Part shown: positions 18,410-27,167 of the stretch, piece after piece
Position numbering within the stretch: the first letter of the stretch is position 1
Layout of the letters: every line of letters begins with the position of its first letter
From: Thermoleophilia bacterium
GTDB taxonomy: Bacteria; Actinomycetota; Thermoleophilia; Gaiellales; Gaiellaceae
Assembly: GCA_017882605.1 (NCBI GenBank)
Contig: JADGPE010000017.1
Coordinates: 1-35,776, forward strand
Direction of reading: 5' to 3'
Length of the DNA: 35,776 nt
Notes under the pieces: generated by a model
Seen by the model: the letters and a program-made list of their open reading frames with translations, nothing else
Database searches by the model: none
What the model was told of the DNA's origin: nothing
Made by a program: the position numbers and the translations under genes

Positions 18410-19392
18410 CCGAAGATCACCTTCACCGGCCACCACATGGCGGCCGCGACGGCCGCCGCCGCCGGAATCGTCAAGACCCAGGCGAACACGATGTTGCCGG
18501 CGACGCCCCAGCGCACCGCCGAGAGGCGCTTCGTGGCGCCGGATCCCATCACCGCACCGGAGACCACGTGGGTCGTCGAGAGCGGGTACCCGTAGTGCGT
18601 CGAGGCGAAGATCACCGCACCGGAGGCCGCCTGGGCCGCGAAGCCGGCCGGCGGGTCCATCTGGAACACGCGCTGTCCCAGCGTGCGCATGATCCGCCAG
18701 CCACCCACGTACGTCCCGGCTCCGATCGCAACGCCAGCCGCGATCTTTACCCAGGTCGGGATGTAGAACGTGTCGATCGAATGGTGGGAGTACAGCGCCA
18801 GCGCGATCACGCCCATCGTCTTCTGCGCGTCGTTCGCACCATGCGTGAACGCGACCCATGTACCGGTGGCGAGCTGGCCGAGCCGGAAGGAGCGGTTCGC
18901 GACACCGGGCGTCAGCCACTGGAAACCCCAGTAGATCGCGAGCAGCAAGAGGAATGCCCCGATGAAGGCGACCGTGGGCGACCAAAGCGCCGGTAGAGCC
19001 ACCTTGTGGGCGAGCCCGTGCCATTGCACGCCTTTCTCTCCCGACTGGGCGAGCGCCGCGCCCACGAGACCGCCGACGAGTGCGTGAGACGAGGAGGACG
19101 GCAGGCCCTGCCACCAGGTGAGCAGGTTCCAGACGATGGCGCCGAGCACCGCGGCCAGCACCGTGCGCGAATTGGCGAGACCGAGATCGATGATCCCCTT
19201 GCCGATCGTCGTTGCGACGGCGGTCGTCACGAACGCTCCGCCCAGATTCGCGATCGCCGCGACGAGCACCGCGAGACGGGGCGAGAGTGCGCGCGTCGAC
19301 ACCGAGGTGGCGACCGCGTTCGCCGTGTCGTGAAACCCGTTCGTGAAGTCGAAGAGCAGCGCGAAGACGATCGTGACGACGAGGAGCGTCAC
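18406..19392 (-). CDS. Inorganic phosphate transporter, Pit family
   Basis: FDFTNGFHDTANAVATSVSTRALSPR, GGLVGAALA, FTHGANDAQKTMGVIALAL, YPLSTTHVVSGAVMGSG. GTG start 19392. Confidence 0.95.
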   Translation of the reverse strand: MTLLVVTIVFALLFDFTNGFHDTANAVATSVSTRALSPRLAVLVAAIANLGGAFVTTAVATTIGKGIIDLGLANSRTVLAAVLGAIVWNLLTWWQGLPSSSSHALVGGLVGAALAQSGEKGVQWHGLAHKVALPALWSPTVAFIGAFLLLLAIYWGFQWLTPGVANRSFRLGQLATGTWVAFTHGANDAQKTMGVIALALYSHHSIDTFYIPTWVKIAAGVAIGAGTYVGGWRIMRTLGQRVFQMDPPAGFAAQAASGAVIFASTHYGYPLSTTHVVSGAVMGSGATKRLSAVRWGVAGNIVFAWVLTIPAAAAVAAAMWWPVKVIFG

Positions 19393-19394
19393 GG

Positions 19395-20012
19395 CTACCG
19401 GTTCTTGACGAGGATCGCTTCGAGGACGTCGGCGGCGTTCTCGCACGCATCGACGGCTTCCTCGAGCTGCTCGTGGATGTCCTTCCAGCGGATGATCGTC
19501 AGTGGATCGGCCCCGGAACGAAAGAGGTCCGCAATCGCCTCGCGCGACAGGCGGTCACCCTCGTCCTCGAGCTCCCGCAGAGCCGCGAGCTCGCGCTTCG
19601 AGTCCTTGAAACCCTCGAGCACGCACACGGCATCGTGCAGCCGCGACGCAGCCCGGTAGATCACCTCCGCCTGCTGCCGTGCCTTCTCGGGCACATCCCG
19701 CACTTCGTACGCATCGATGTTGTCCGCCGCCTCGTCGACGTGGTCGCAAACGTCGTCGATCACCGACGCGAGCCGGTACATGTCGTCACGGTCGAAGGGG
19801 GTCACGAAGGTGCGGTTGAGCAGGTTGATCACCTCGTGTGTGAGCCTGTCCCCCTCGTGCTCGAGCTCGCGGATGTCTCGCAACCGTCCGCGGTCGTCCG
19901 GCCAGCTCTCCAGCAGCTCGACGAGCGCCCGGGCGATGTCGCGCGCATTCGCCGACGCCTGCGTGTACAAGTGGAAGAACTCGCGCCTCTGCGGTGTCAG
20001 CCTGAGCGCCAT
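19395..20012 (-). CDS. DUF47 / PhoU-like Pit accessory protein (copy 2)
   Basis: ELEHEGDRLTHEVINLLNRTFVTPFDRDDMYRLASVIDDVCDHVDEAADNI...RWKDIHEQLEEAVDACENAADVLEAILVKNR; paralogous to copy 1. Confidence 0.93.
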   Translation of the reverse strand: MALRLTPQRREFFHLYTQASANARDIARALVELLESWPDDRGRLRDIRELEHEGDRLTHEVINLLNRTFVTPFDRDDMYRLASVIDDVCDHVDEAADNIDAYEVRDVPEKARQQAEVIYRAASRLHDAVCVLEGFKDSKRELAALRELEDEGDRLSREAIADLFRSGADPLTIIRWKDIHEQLEEAVDACENAADVLEAILVKNR

Positions 20013-20027
20013 CGCTCAAGTACCCCC

Positions 20028-20900
20028 TTACGAGACAAGAAACCAGGCCGTGCACGCGAGGCCGGCCGTGAAGCAGTAGATCGCAAACGGTGTCAGCGTG
20101 TTCGTCTCGAAGTAGCGCATCAGGAACTTCACGGCGAGGTACGCCGTCGCCGCCGAGCACAGTGCGGCGACGAGCGCCTGCCCGCGCACGCCGTCGCCGG
20201 TGGTTCCGAACAGCTCGGGCAGCTTGAGCAGGGCGGCGGCGCCGATGATCGGGGTCGCCAAGAGAAACGCGAAGCGCGCCGCATCCTTGTGCGAGAGCCC
20301 GACGAGGAGGCCGCCGCCCATCGTCGCGCCGGAGCGGGAAAACCCGGGGATCAGCGCGATCGCCTGGGTTGCCCCGACGAAGAACGCGCCGCGCCACGAG
20401 ACCGTCCGTGCGATCCGCGCGTCGTCCTCGACATCGGTGACCGGGGCCCGGCGGCGCAACAATTCGGCACCGTAGAGCAGCAGCCCGTTGAGCATGAGAA
20501 ACACCGCAGCCGAGGTCGGGGAAGCGAAGATCTTGCGCAGCGAATGCTCCAGGGTCAGGCCGAGGATCCCGGCCGGGATCGTTCCGACGACGAGCAGCCA
20601 GCCGAGCCTCGCGTCGGGGTCGTCGTCGGAGATCTCGCGGTCGCGGAGCGACCGGCCAAGCCCCTTGAAGATCCTCATCCAGTCGCGCCGGAAGAAGAGG
20701 AACAACACGATCGCGGTCGCCAGATGGGTCGCGACGAGGAAGGTGAGGAAGTACTTGTCGTTCTGGTGGATGTCCCAGCCCAGGAGCTTCGGGAGGATGA
20801 CGCTGTGCCCGAGGCTCGAGATGGGAAAGAGCTCGGAGACGCCTTGCAGCAACCCCAGCAGGATCGCCTGGGGGTACGAGATCAGGGCGGCGACGATCAC
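20028..20900 (-). CDS. uppP: Undecaprenyl-diphosphatase
   Basis: AILLGLLQGVSELFPISSLGHSVILPKLLG; IALIPGFSRSGATMGGGLLVGLSHKDAARFAFLLATPIIGAA. Confidence 0.94.
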   Translation of the reverse strand: MIVAALISYPQAILLGLLQGVSELFPISSLGHSVILPKLLGWDIHQNDKYFLTFLVATHLATAIVLFLFFRRDWMRIFKGLGRSLRDREISDDDPDARLGWLLVVGTIPAGILGLTLEHSLRKIFASPTSAAVFLMLNGLLLYGAELLRRRAPVTDVEDDARIARTVSWRGAFFVGATQAIALIPGFSRSGATMGGGLLVGLSHKDAARFAFLLATPIIGAAALLKLPELFGTTGDGVRGQALVAALCSAATAYLAVKFLMRYFETNTLTPFAIYCFTAGLACTAWFLVS

Positions 20901-21136
20901 GTGGCGGTCGTCGTGCGCTTCGGCCCCGTCCGGAACCACGCGAACGCAAGACACGCGAGGCCGACCAGGAAGGCGGCGATTCCATGCTTTGCGTGGTGGT
21001 GGCCGGAGCCGGCCTGGTGCCCGGGGAAGAAGCTGGGCAGCGACTTCGCCGGCTCGGCCCAGTAGACGATCGCGATCACGATCAGGACGATCCCGGCAAG
21101 GACGGCGAGCCCGGCGAGCAGGCGATTGTTCCGCAT
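20897..21136 (-). CDS. Small two-TM membrane protein with GSGHHHAKHG loop
   Basis: MRNNRLLAGLAVLAGIVLIVIAIVYWAEPAKSLPSFFPGHQAGSGHHHAKHGIAAFLVGLACLAFAWFR; ATGT-type overlap with uppP start; TATTCT 7 nt upstream. Confidence 0.75.
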   Translation of the reverse strand: MRNNRLLAGLAVLAGIVLIVIAIVYWAEPAKSLPSFFPGHQAGSGHHHAKHGIAAFLVGLACLAFAWFRTGPKRTTTAT

Positions 21137-21173
21137 CGGGCGTAGAATACGGATCGAACAGGCGGGCGGACTC

Positions 21174-21206
21174 GGTAACCAAATCGACACCCACCGTTCA
21201 CGATTG
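21174..21206 (+). promoter_or_regulatory. Candidate PHO-box array between ppk1 and the uppP/Pit operon
   Basis: GGTAACCAAAT/CGACACCCACC/GTTCACGATTG; aligns ungapped to the pstB array at about 21 of 30 positions. Confidence 0.7.
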
Positions 21207-21226
21207 TTCCGGAAGGATGCAGCGAC

Positions 21227-23311
21227 TTGCCCACGACCACTCACCCGCGCGCTGACGAGGACCACGAGACGCTCCTCAACCGGGAGCTGTCACAGGTCGA
21301 CCTGATGCGGCGCGTGCTCGAGCTCGCCGCCGATCCCAACGAGCCGCTGCTCGAACGGGTCAAGTTCTGCGGCATCGTCTCGTCGATCCTCGACGAGTTC
21401 TTCATGGTACGGGTCGCCGGGCTGCAGGACCAGGTCCTCTCCGGCTTGTCGGTGCGCTCGCCGGACGGCCGCACGCCACAACAGGCGCTGGCCGAGATCA
21501 GAGCCAGCGTGCTCGGGTTGACGGCGCAGCAGGCAGCCCTCTGGCGCGAGCAGCTCTGTCCGGCCCTCGCCGCCGAAGGGATCCTCATCGGCGGCGTCGA
21601 GGACGCCACGGAGGCCGAGCGGACCGAGCTGCAGGACGTCTTCTTCCGGCAGATCTTCCCGGTGCTCACCCCGCTGGCCGTCGGCCCCGGACAGCCGTTC
21701 CCGTACATCTCGGGCCTGTCGCTCAGTCTCGGGCTGCTCGTTCGCGACCCGGAGGCCGGCGAGGAGCGGTTCGCACGGGTCAAAGTGCCGGAGGGCCTCG
21801 ACCGCTTCGTTGCGATCGGCGCGCGCGGGCTCCTCGTGCCGCTCGAGTCGGTGCTGTCGCACTTTCTGCCACGCCTCTTCCCGGAGATGGAGGTGGTGCA
21901 ACGAGCACTGTTCCGCCTCACGCGAGACGGCGACACCGAGATCTCGGACGACGCGGACGACCTGCTCGAGGCGGTCGAGTCGGACCTGCGCAAGCGTCGC
22001 TTCGGAGCGGTCGTGCGCATGGAGGTTTCGAGCTCGATTTCGAGCGACATGCTGATGCGCCTCACCGAGCGGCTTGGCATCGCCTCCGACCAGGTCTACG
22101 CGATCTCGGGCTTGCTCGATCTCGCGGATGTCGCTCAGCTCTACTCGCTCGGCCGTCCCGACCTCAAGTACACGCCGTGGCTCCCCTACACACAGCGCAG
22201 GCTCGCCGTCTCGGGTGACGGCCTGTTCGAGCAGATCGCGCGACGAGACATCATCGTTCACCACCCGTACGACTCGTTCGGGTCGAGCGTCGAGGCGTTC
22301 CTCCAGGCGGCCGCTGCGGATCCGCAGGTCGTCGCACTGAAGACGACCGTGTATCGCACGAGCGACGATTCGGCCATCGCGCCGGCGCTGGTCAAGGCAT
22401 CGGAGAACGGCAAGCAGGTGGTCTGCGTGGTCGAGCTGAAAGCGCGCTTCGACGAGCGTCGCAACATCGACTGGGCGCGTGCCCTCGAACAGGCCGGAGT
22501 GCACGTCGTCTACGGCTTCCCGGACATGAAGATCCACGCCAAGACGACGCTCGTCGTCCGGCGTGAGGGCGATGAGCTACGTCGCTACGTGCACATCGGC
22601 ACCGGCAACTACCACGCAACGACGGCACGAACCTACGAGGATGTCGGCATCTTCACAGCCGATCCACAGATCGGCGAGGACATCGCCGACCTCTTCAACT
22701 TCGTCACGGGCTTCGGTCGGCCTCAGCGCTTCCGCCGCCTGCTCGTCTCGCCGTTCAATCTGCGGAGGAACCTGGTCGAGCGGATCAAGGAGGTGGCGGA
22801 CGCCGCGGCCGGCGGCAAGCACGCCCGGATCCGGATCAAGTGCAACAGCCTGACCCACCCGGAAGTGATCGAGGAGCTCTACAAGGCATCTCAGGCCGGC
22901 GTCCACATCGACTGCGTCGTTCGTGCGAACTGCAGCCTCGTGCCGGGTGTGCCCGGGCTGAGCGAGCACATCCGTGTGCGGTCGGTGCTCGGCCGCTTCC
23001 TCGAGCACAGCCGTCTCTACTGCTTCGAAGCGGACGACCGGCGCGACTATCTCCTGGGCAGCGCCGACCTGATGCCGCGCAACCTCGATCACCGCATCGA
23101 GGTCGTCATGCCCATTGAGGACAACCAGGTGCGGAACGAGCTCGAGTCGATCTTCAAGGCGCTCCTCGCGGACAACTGCCAAGCGTGGGAGCTCCAGCCG
23201 GACGGCGTGTGGAAGCGCGTCTCGCCGAAGAAGAACGAGCGTCGCCGCGCTGCTCAAGCGACGTTCATGCGCAGGCGCGAGCGAGCGCGCCGGCTCGCAC
23301 GATCGCGCTAG
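21227..23311 (+). CDS. ppk1: Polyphosphate kinase 1
   Basis: TTG start with GGAAGG upstream; LLNRELSQVDLMRRVLELA, IVHHPYDSFGSSVEAFLQAAAADPQVVALKTTVYRTSDDS, HIGTGNYHATTARTYEDVGIFT. Confidence 0.96.
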   Translation: MPTTTHPRADEDHETLLNRELSQVDLMRRVLELAADPNEPLLERVKFCGIVSSILDEFFMVRVAGLQDQVLSGLSVRSPDGRTPQQALAEIRASVLGLTAQQAALWREQLCPALAAEGILIGGVEDATEAERTELQDVFFRQIFPVLTPLAVGPGQPFPYISGLSLSLGLLVRDPEAGEERFARVKVPEGLDRFVAIGARGLLVPLESVLSHFLPRLFPEMEVVQRALFRLTRDGDTEISDDADDLLEAVESDLRKRRFGAVVRMEVSSSISSDMLMRLTERLGIASDQVYAISGLLDLADVAQLYSLGRPDLKYTPWLPYTQRRLAVSGDGLFEQIARRDIIVHHPYDSFGSSVEAFLQAAAADPQVVALKTTVYRTSDDSAIAPALVKASENGKQVVCVVELKARFDERRNIDWARALEQAGVHVVYGFPDMKIHAKTTLVVRREGDELRRYVHIGTGNYHATTARTYEDVGIFTADPQIGEDIADLFNFVTGFGRPQRFRRLLVSPFNLRRNLVERIKEVADAAAGGKHARIRIKCNSLTHPEVIEELYKASQAGVHIDCVVRANCSLVPGVPGLSEHIRVRSVLGRFLEHSRLYCFEADDRRDYLLGSADLMPRNLDHRIEVVMPIEDNQVRNELESIFKALLADNCQAWELQPDGVWKRVSPKKNERRRAAQATFMRRRERARRLARSR

Positions 23312-23347
23312 ATGGTCTCGCCAGCTGCCGTCTAGGATCGCGCCGTC

Positions 23348-24244
23348 ATGTGGAGCCGTCACCATGAGGGACGAATGGTCGGGGTCATCGACGTCGGCTC
23401 GAACACCGTGCGCCTGGTCGTCGCCCACGGCGGACGCCAGGTGCTGTCACAGCGCGAGATGCTCCATCTCGGCGCGGACGTCGAGCTACACGGATCGATC
23501 CCGCCGGAAAAGCTCGTCACCGCGGCGCAGCTCGTCGGGTCGTACGCGGACGCGGCGCGAGCCGCCGGCGCGGTCGAACTCGCGGTTCTGATCACGAGCC
23601 CCGGACGCCAGGCGGCGAACGGGAAGGAATTGCTTCACGCGATCTCGTCGGCCGCGGGCTGCTCGACGCGCATCCTCAGCGCCGCCGAAGAGGCACACCT
23701 CGGCTTCACCGGCGCCGTTGAGGTCGCGGCTCCCCCCGCTCGCCGTCGCGTCGCCGTCGTCGACGTCGGCGGCGGCTCGGCGCAGGTCGTCGTGGGCTCC
23801 CGGCGAGCTGGGCCGGAGTGGCTGCGCTCGATCGATCTCGGCTCGCAGCGGCTGACGAGCAGGCTGCTCGCGGCCGACCCGCCGGGACCGGCCGCACTCC
23901 ACGCCGCGCGCGCCGAGGCGGCGAGTTACCTGCGCGGATTCGATCCTCCCGAGCCTCGTCTCGCCCTCGCCGTCGGCGGGAGCGCCCGCGCGCTCAAGCG
24001 AATGGTCGGCCCGAGGCTTGGAACCGAGGAGCTCGAGGAGGCGCTCGCGCTGCTCGCCGAGCTGCCGGCGGCAGACGTCGTGCAGCGCTTCGGCATCGAC
24101 GCCGACCGCGTCGACACGCTTCCTGCCGGGGCCGCGATCCTGTCCGAGCTCCAGGCGCTGCTCGGCACGCCGTTGAAGGTCGTGCGCGGCGGTGTGCGCG
24201 AGGGCGCGCTGCTCGAGCTCAGTGACCGGCGCGCGGCCGCCTAG
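23348..24244 (+). CDS. Ppx/GppA-family exopolyphosphatase
   Basis: GVIDVGSNTVRLVVAHG; AEEAHLGFTGA; VVDVGGGSAQVVVG; DTLPAGAAILSELQALLG. Confidence 0.93.
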   Translation: MWSRHHEGRMVGVIDVGSNTVRLVVAHGGRQVLSQREMLHLGADVELHGSIPPEKLVTAAQLVGSYADAARAAGAVELAVLITSPGRQAANGKELLHAISSAAGCSTRILSAAEEAHLGFTGAVEVAAPPARRRVAVVDVGGGSAQVVVGSRRAGPEWLRSIDLGSQRLTSRLLAADPPGPAALHAARAEAASYLRGFDPPEPRLALAVGGSARALKRMVGPRLGTEELEEALALLAELPAADVVQRFGIDADRVDTLPAGAAILSELQALLGTPLKVVRGGVREGALLELSDRRAAA

Positions 24245-24656
24245 CCCGCTCGCGGATCTCGAGCAGCTCCAGGCTCGGACCGAGAACGAAGACGGCGCCC
24301 TTCTTCCACTTCGGCGCCGCCGGCACAACCGCATCGAGACCTCCATGACCGCAGACGACCACGTTCTGCCCGGCGAGCGAGCGGACAAGCGCCGTCCCGT
24401 CCTCCGCCTGCCGGTCCTCGCCCAGCTCCTCCCGAACATCGATTTCGAGGCGGCGTGCTCGCGCAAGCGGGCCGACGGTCTCCAAGCAACGCCGGTAAGG
24501 GCTCGTCAAGATTTCTTCGATCGTGAACGGAGCGAGCCGGTCCACCAGCTCCTTGGCCTCACGGCGGCCGGGCTTGTCGAGCGGGCGATACCGGTCGTCT
24601 TCCTCCCACGCCGCCCGGTCGCCGGCCGACGCATGGCGCACCAGCAGGAGGGGCAT
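24219..24656 (-). CDS. SixA-like histidine phosphatase
   Basis: MPLLLVRHASAGDRAAWEEDDRYRPLDKPGRREAKELVDRLA, ILTSPYRRCLETVGPLA, VVVCGHGGLDAVV. Confidence 0.88.
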   Translation of the reverse strand: MPLLLVRHASAGDRAAWEEDDRYRPLDKPGRREAKELVDRLAPFTIEEILTSPYRRCLETVGPLARARRLEIDVREELGEDRQAEDGTALVRSLAGQNVVVCGHGGLDAVVPAAPKWKKGAVFVLGPSLELLEIRERARRPRAGH

Positions 24657-26071
24657 CAGCGGAGCGCTCTCTGCCCGCGCTCGAGCACGGTCGCCAGCGC
24701 CGCCGGATAGAGCCGCCGCTGCTCGGCCCGCCTCCGCCGCTCGCCCTCGATCAGCCGTCCGGCGGCGAGAGCCGTGCTCGCCTGCGCGAGCTCGCGCAGC
24801 CTCGCCTCGGCAACGACCGCATCCTGATGCTCGCCGACCACGTCCTGAAGCTCCTTGAGCGCGCCGAGGTAGCGCTGTAGCTGCTTGCCCGCACGGCCGA
24901 CCGCCATGAGCTCTGCACCGTAGCGTGCGTGCTTTGCCGTGATCCGCAAGGCGTGCAGGTCGGCATCGGCGGGAATGGGTGCGAGCTGCTTCGCCGCGCG
25001 ACGGAGCTCACGGAACTCGGCTGCTGCGATCTCGCGAGCGTCGTGATCCGAGGTCACCTCCTGCAACGCCGCGACGGCGGACGCGAACGCATCGAGCAGC
25101 TCCAGGTACCGCTCCGAACCGAGCGCATCGAGCAACTCGTCGCGCAACAGCTCTCGCTCGTCTTCCAGCAGCCCGACGAGCGTCTCGCCGCCGGGGCGAT
25201 CGTGATCGAGGTTTCGCACCTCGCCCCGGATCCGCTCGATCAGCACGTCGTGGTCGCGAACGGGCCCGAGCAGCCTGGCGAGCCACTTCAGCTCGCCCTC
25301 GAGGTATGCGAGGCGGTCGCCGAGCACCGGCTTCGTCGCTCGGATGAGCGCACGACTGCGACGTGTGGCGACCCGGTAGCGGTGAACATCCTCGGGCTCG
25401 TCGCCGAGCCGGACACCAGGGTCGTGGCGCAGGAGCTCGCGCAGCTGATCGGCCAACAACACGCGCAGAAGCTCGACCGCGGTCGCATCCTTCGGCGCCT
25501 GCAACCGGGGCGGCGGCGGCAGGACGCGCAGCAACTTCGGCGTGCCGTCGGAAGTCTTCGCCCCTGCCTTTCGTAACCTGCGTCCGAGACGTTCAAGATC
25601 GCCGTCGTCGCCGTCGACGAGCTCGATCTCGATTTCGGCAAACTCACCAGTCGACCGTCCTGCGTCGAGCACCGCCACCGAGTCGAGCGTGACGTCCGCG
25701 ATCGCGCGGCCCTCGTCGGCGACGCGCATGCCCGCGCGGCGTGTCCGCAATGTCGCCACGGGCTCCAGCCGTCCGTGACGAAGATGAGCAACGAGGAGCT
25801 CGGCGAGCGCCGCCGGCGGACCGGCCGGACCGCCCGGAGCTTCGAGCTCGGCGCGTGCGTTGCCGCCACGAGGCAGCTTGAGCTGCCATTGCGAGAGCTC
25901 GTTCTCGACGCGACGGCGCAACGTGATCCCCGCGCCGGTGAGCGAGCGGTCAGGGGTGTCGTAGTAGGTCGATGTGAAGAGGCGCGGCTCGATCGGCTCG
26001 CCCTGCAGGTCGGGGAGGGTGAATCCCGCCTCGGGATCGAGCTTCAGCTCCCGTTCGATGAACGTGCGCAT
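24656..26071 (-). CDS. CYTH-CHAD domain protein
   Basis: CYTH ERELKLDPEAGFTLPDL, STYYDTPDRSLTGAGITLRRR; CHAD DQLRELLRHDPGVRLGDEPEDVHRYRVATRRSRALIRATKPVLG, HALRITAKHARYGAELM. Confidence 0.92.
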   Translation of the reverse strand: MRTFIERELKLDPEAGFTLPDLQGEPIEPRLFTSTYYDTPDRSLTGAGITLRRRVENELSQWQLKLPRGGNARAELEAPGGPAGPPAALAELLVAHLRHGRLEPVATLRTRRAGMRVADEGRAIADVTLDSVAVLDAGRSTGEFAEIEIELVDGDDGDLERLGRRLRKAGAKTSDGTPKLLRVLPPPPRLQAPKDATAVELLRVLLADQLRELLRHDPGVRLGDEPEDVHRYRVATRRSRALIRATKPVLGDRLAYLEGELKWLARLLGPVRDHDVLIERIRGEVRNLDHDRPGGETLVGLLEDERELLRDELLDALGSERYLELLDAFASAVAALQEVTSDHDAREIAAAEFRELRRAAKQLAPIPADADLHALRITAKHARYGAELMAVGRAGKQLQRYLGALKELQDVVGEHQDAVVAEARLRELAQASTALAAGRLIEGERRRRAEQRRLYPAALATVLERGQRALR

Positions 26072-26327
26072 CCAACGCAAAGCGTAGGCCGTCGCTCCGT
26101 CATATGTGTGACAGGCGGGCCCGGAGCTCCAACTCTCCCCCACCACCCCGGGCCCGTCCTGCCGCCTTTTCCCCAGGCAACCCGCCTCGGGCCCACCACT
26201 GCAGGGCGCGATTCGTGTCGTCATCGCGAACATAGGCACGACCGGCTGCCGCAGGGGTTACAGACCGGCATCGATCGGGGGACGAAGCGGCCGCCACCCC
26301 TTCCCAAAGCAGCTGAGGGCCCCGACC

Positions 26328-27167
26328 ATGCCCGCTATGAGCACCTTTGCGGTCGTCGCCCACCGTGTCACGCCGACGAACACCCGGCTCGGCAGCGTGT
26401 TGTCACCGGCACAGGCGCTCGCGCGCCTTGGGCCTGGTGACGTCGCGCTCGGACGCCTCGACGTCCTCGCGTCGCTCGACGGTGTCGAACCGGGGCTCTG
26501 GGCGCTCGAGCGTCTCAGCGCCACCGGTGTGACGGTGCTCAACGGCCGACGCGCACTCGTCGCGGCGCACGACAAGCTCGCCACAGCCCACGCTCTTTTC
26601 GGCGCCGGCGTCCCGCACCCGCGCACCGTGCACGTGGCCCCGTGGTCACCGCTGCCCGAGCTCGAACCGCCGCTCGTGTTCAAGCCGCGCTTCGGCTCGT
26701 GGGGACAAGACGTGATCCGTTGCGACGACGAAGCCTCGATCGCGCGCGCGCTCGCCTACCTCCAAACGAGAGCGTGGTACGTCGCAACCGGAGCCATCGC
26801 CCAGAAGCTGGTCGCTCCGCGAGGCTACGACCTGCGCCTGGTGGTGGCGGGCGGGAAGGTCGTCGGCGCCGTCAAGCGCGTCGCCACCGCGGGTGAATGG
26901 CGGACGAACGTCGCTCTTGGCGCGCGACGCGAGCCGGTACAGCCTCCGGCCGACGCCCGCACCATTGCCGTCGCGGCTGCGCAGGCGATCGATGGGGCAC
27001 TCGTCGGCATCGACCTGCTCCCGGCCGACGTCGGGACCTGGGTCGTGCTCGAGGTGAACGGCGCCGTCGACTTCACGAGTGCGTACTCGCTCGACGACGA
27101 CGTGTTCGCAGCGGCATCGGCGGCGCTGCTCGCGCCCCCGGTCGAGCCCAGCGCACTCGTCGGCTAG
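26328..27167 (+). CDS. RimK/LysX-like ATP-grasp protein
   Basis: PLVFKPRFGSWGQDVIRCDDEASI; YDLRLVVAGGKVVGAVKRVATAGEWRTNVALGA; GIDLLPADVGTWVVLEVNGAVDFTSAY. Confidence 0.85.
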   Translation: MPAMSTFAVVAHRVTPTNTRLGSVLSPAQALARLGPGDVALGRLDVLASLDGVEPGLWALERLSATGVTVLNGRRALVAAHDKLATAHALFGAGVPHPRTVHVAPWSPLPELEPPLVFKPRFGSWGQDVIRCDDEASIARALAYLQTRAWYVATGAIAQKLVAPRGYDLRLVVAGGKVVGAVKRVATAGEWRTNVALGARREPVQPPADARTIAVAAAQAIDGALVGIDLLPADVGTWVVLEVNGAVDFTSAYSLDDDVFAAASAALLAPPVEPSALVG

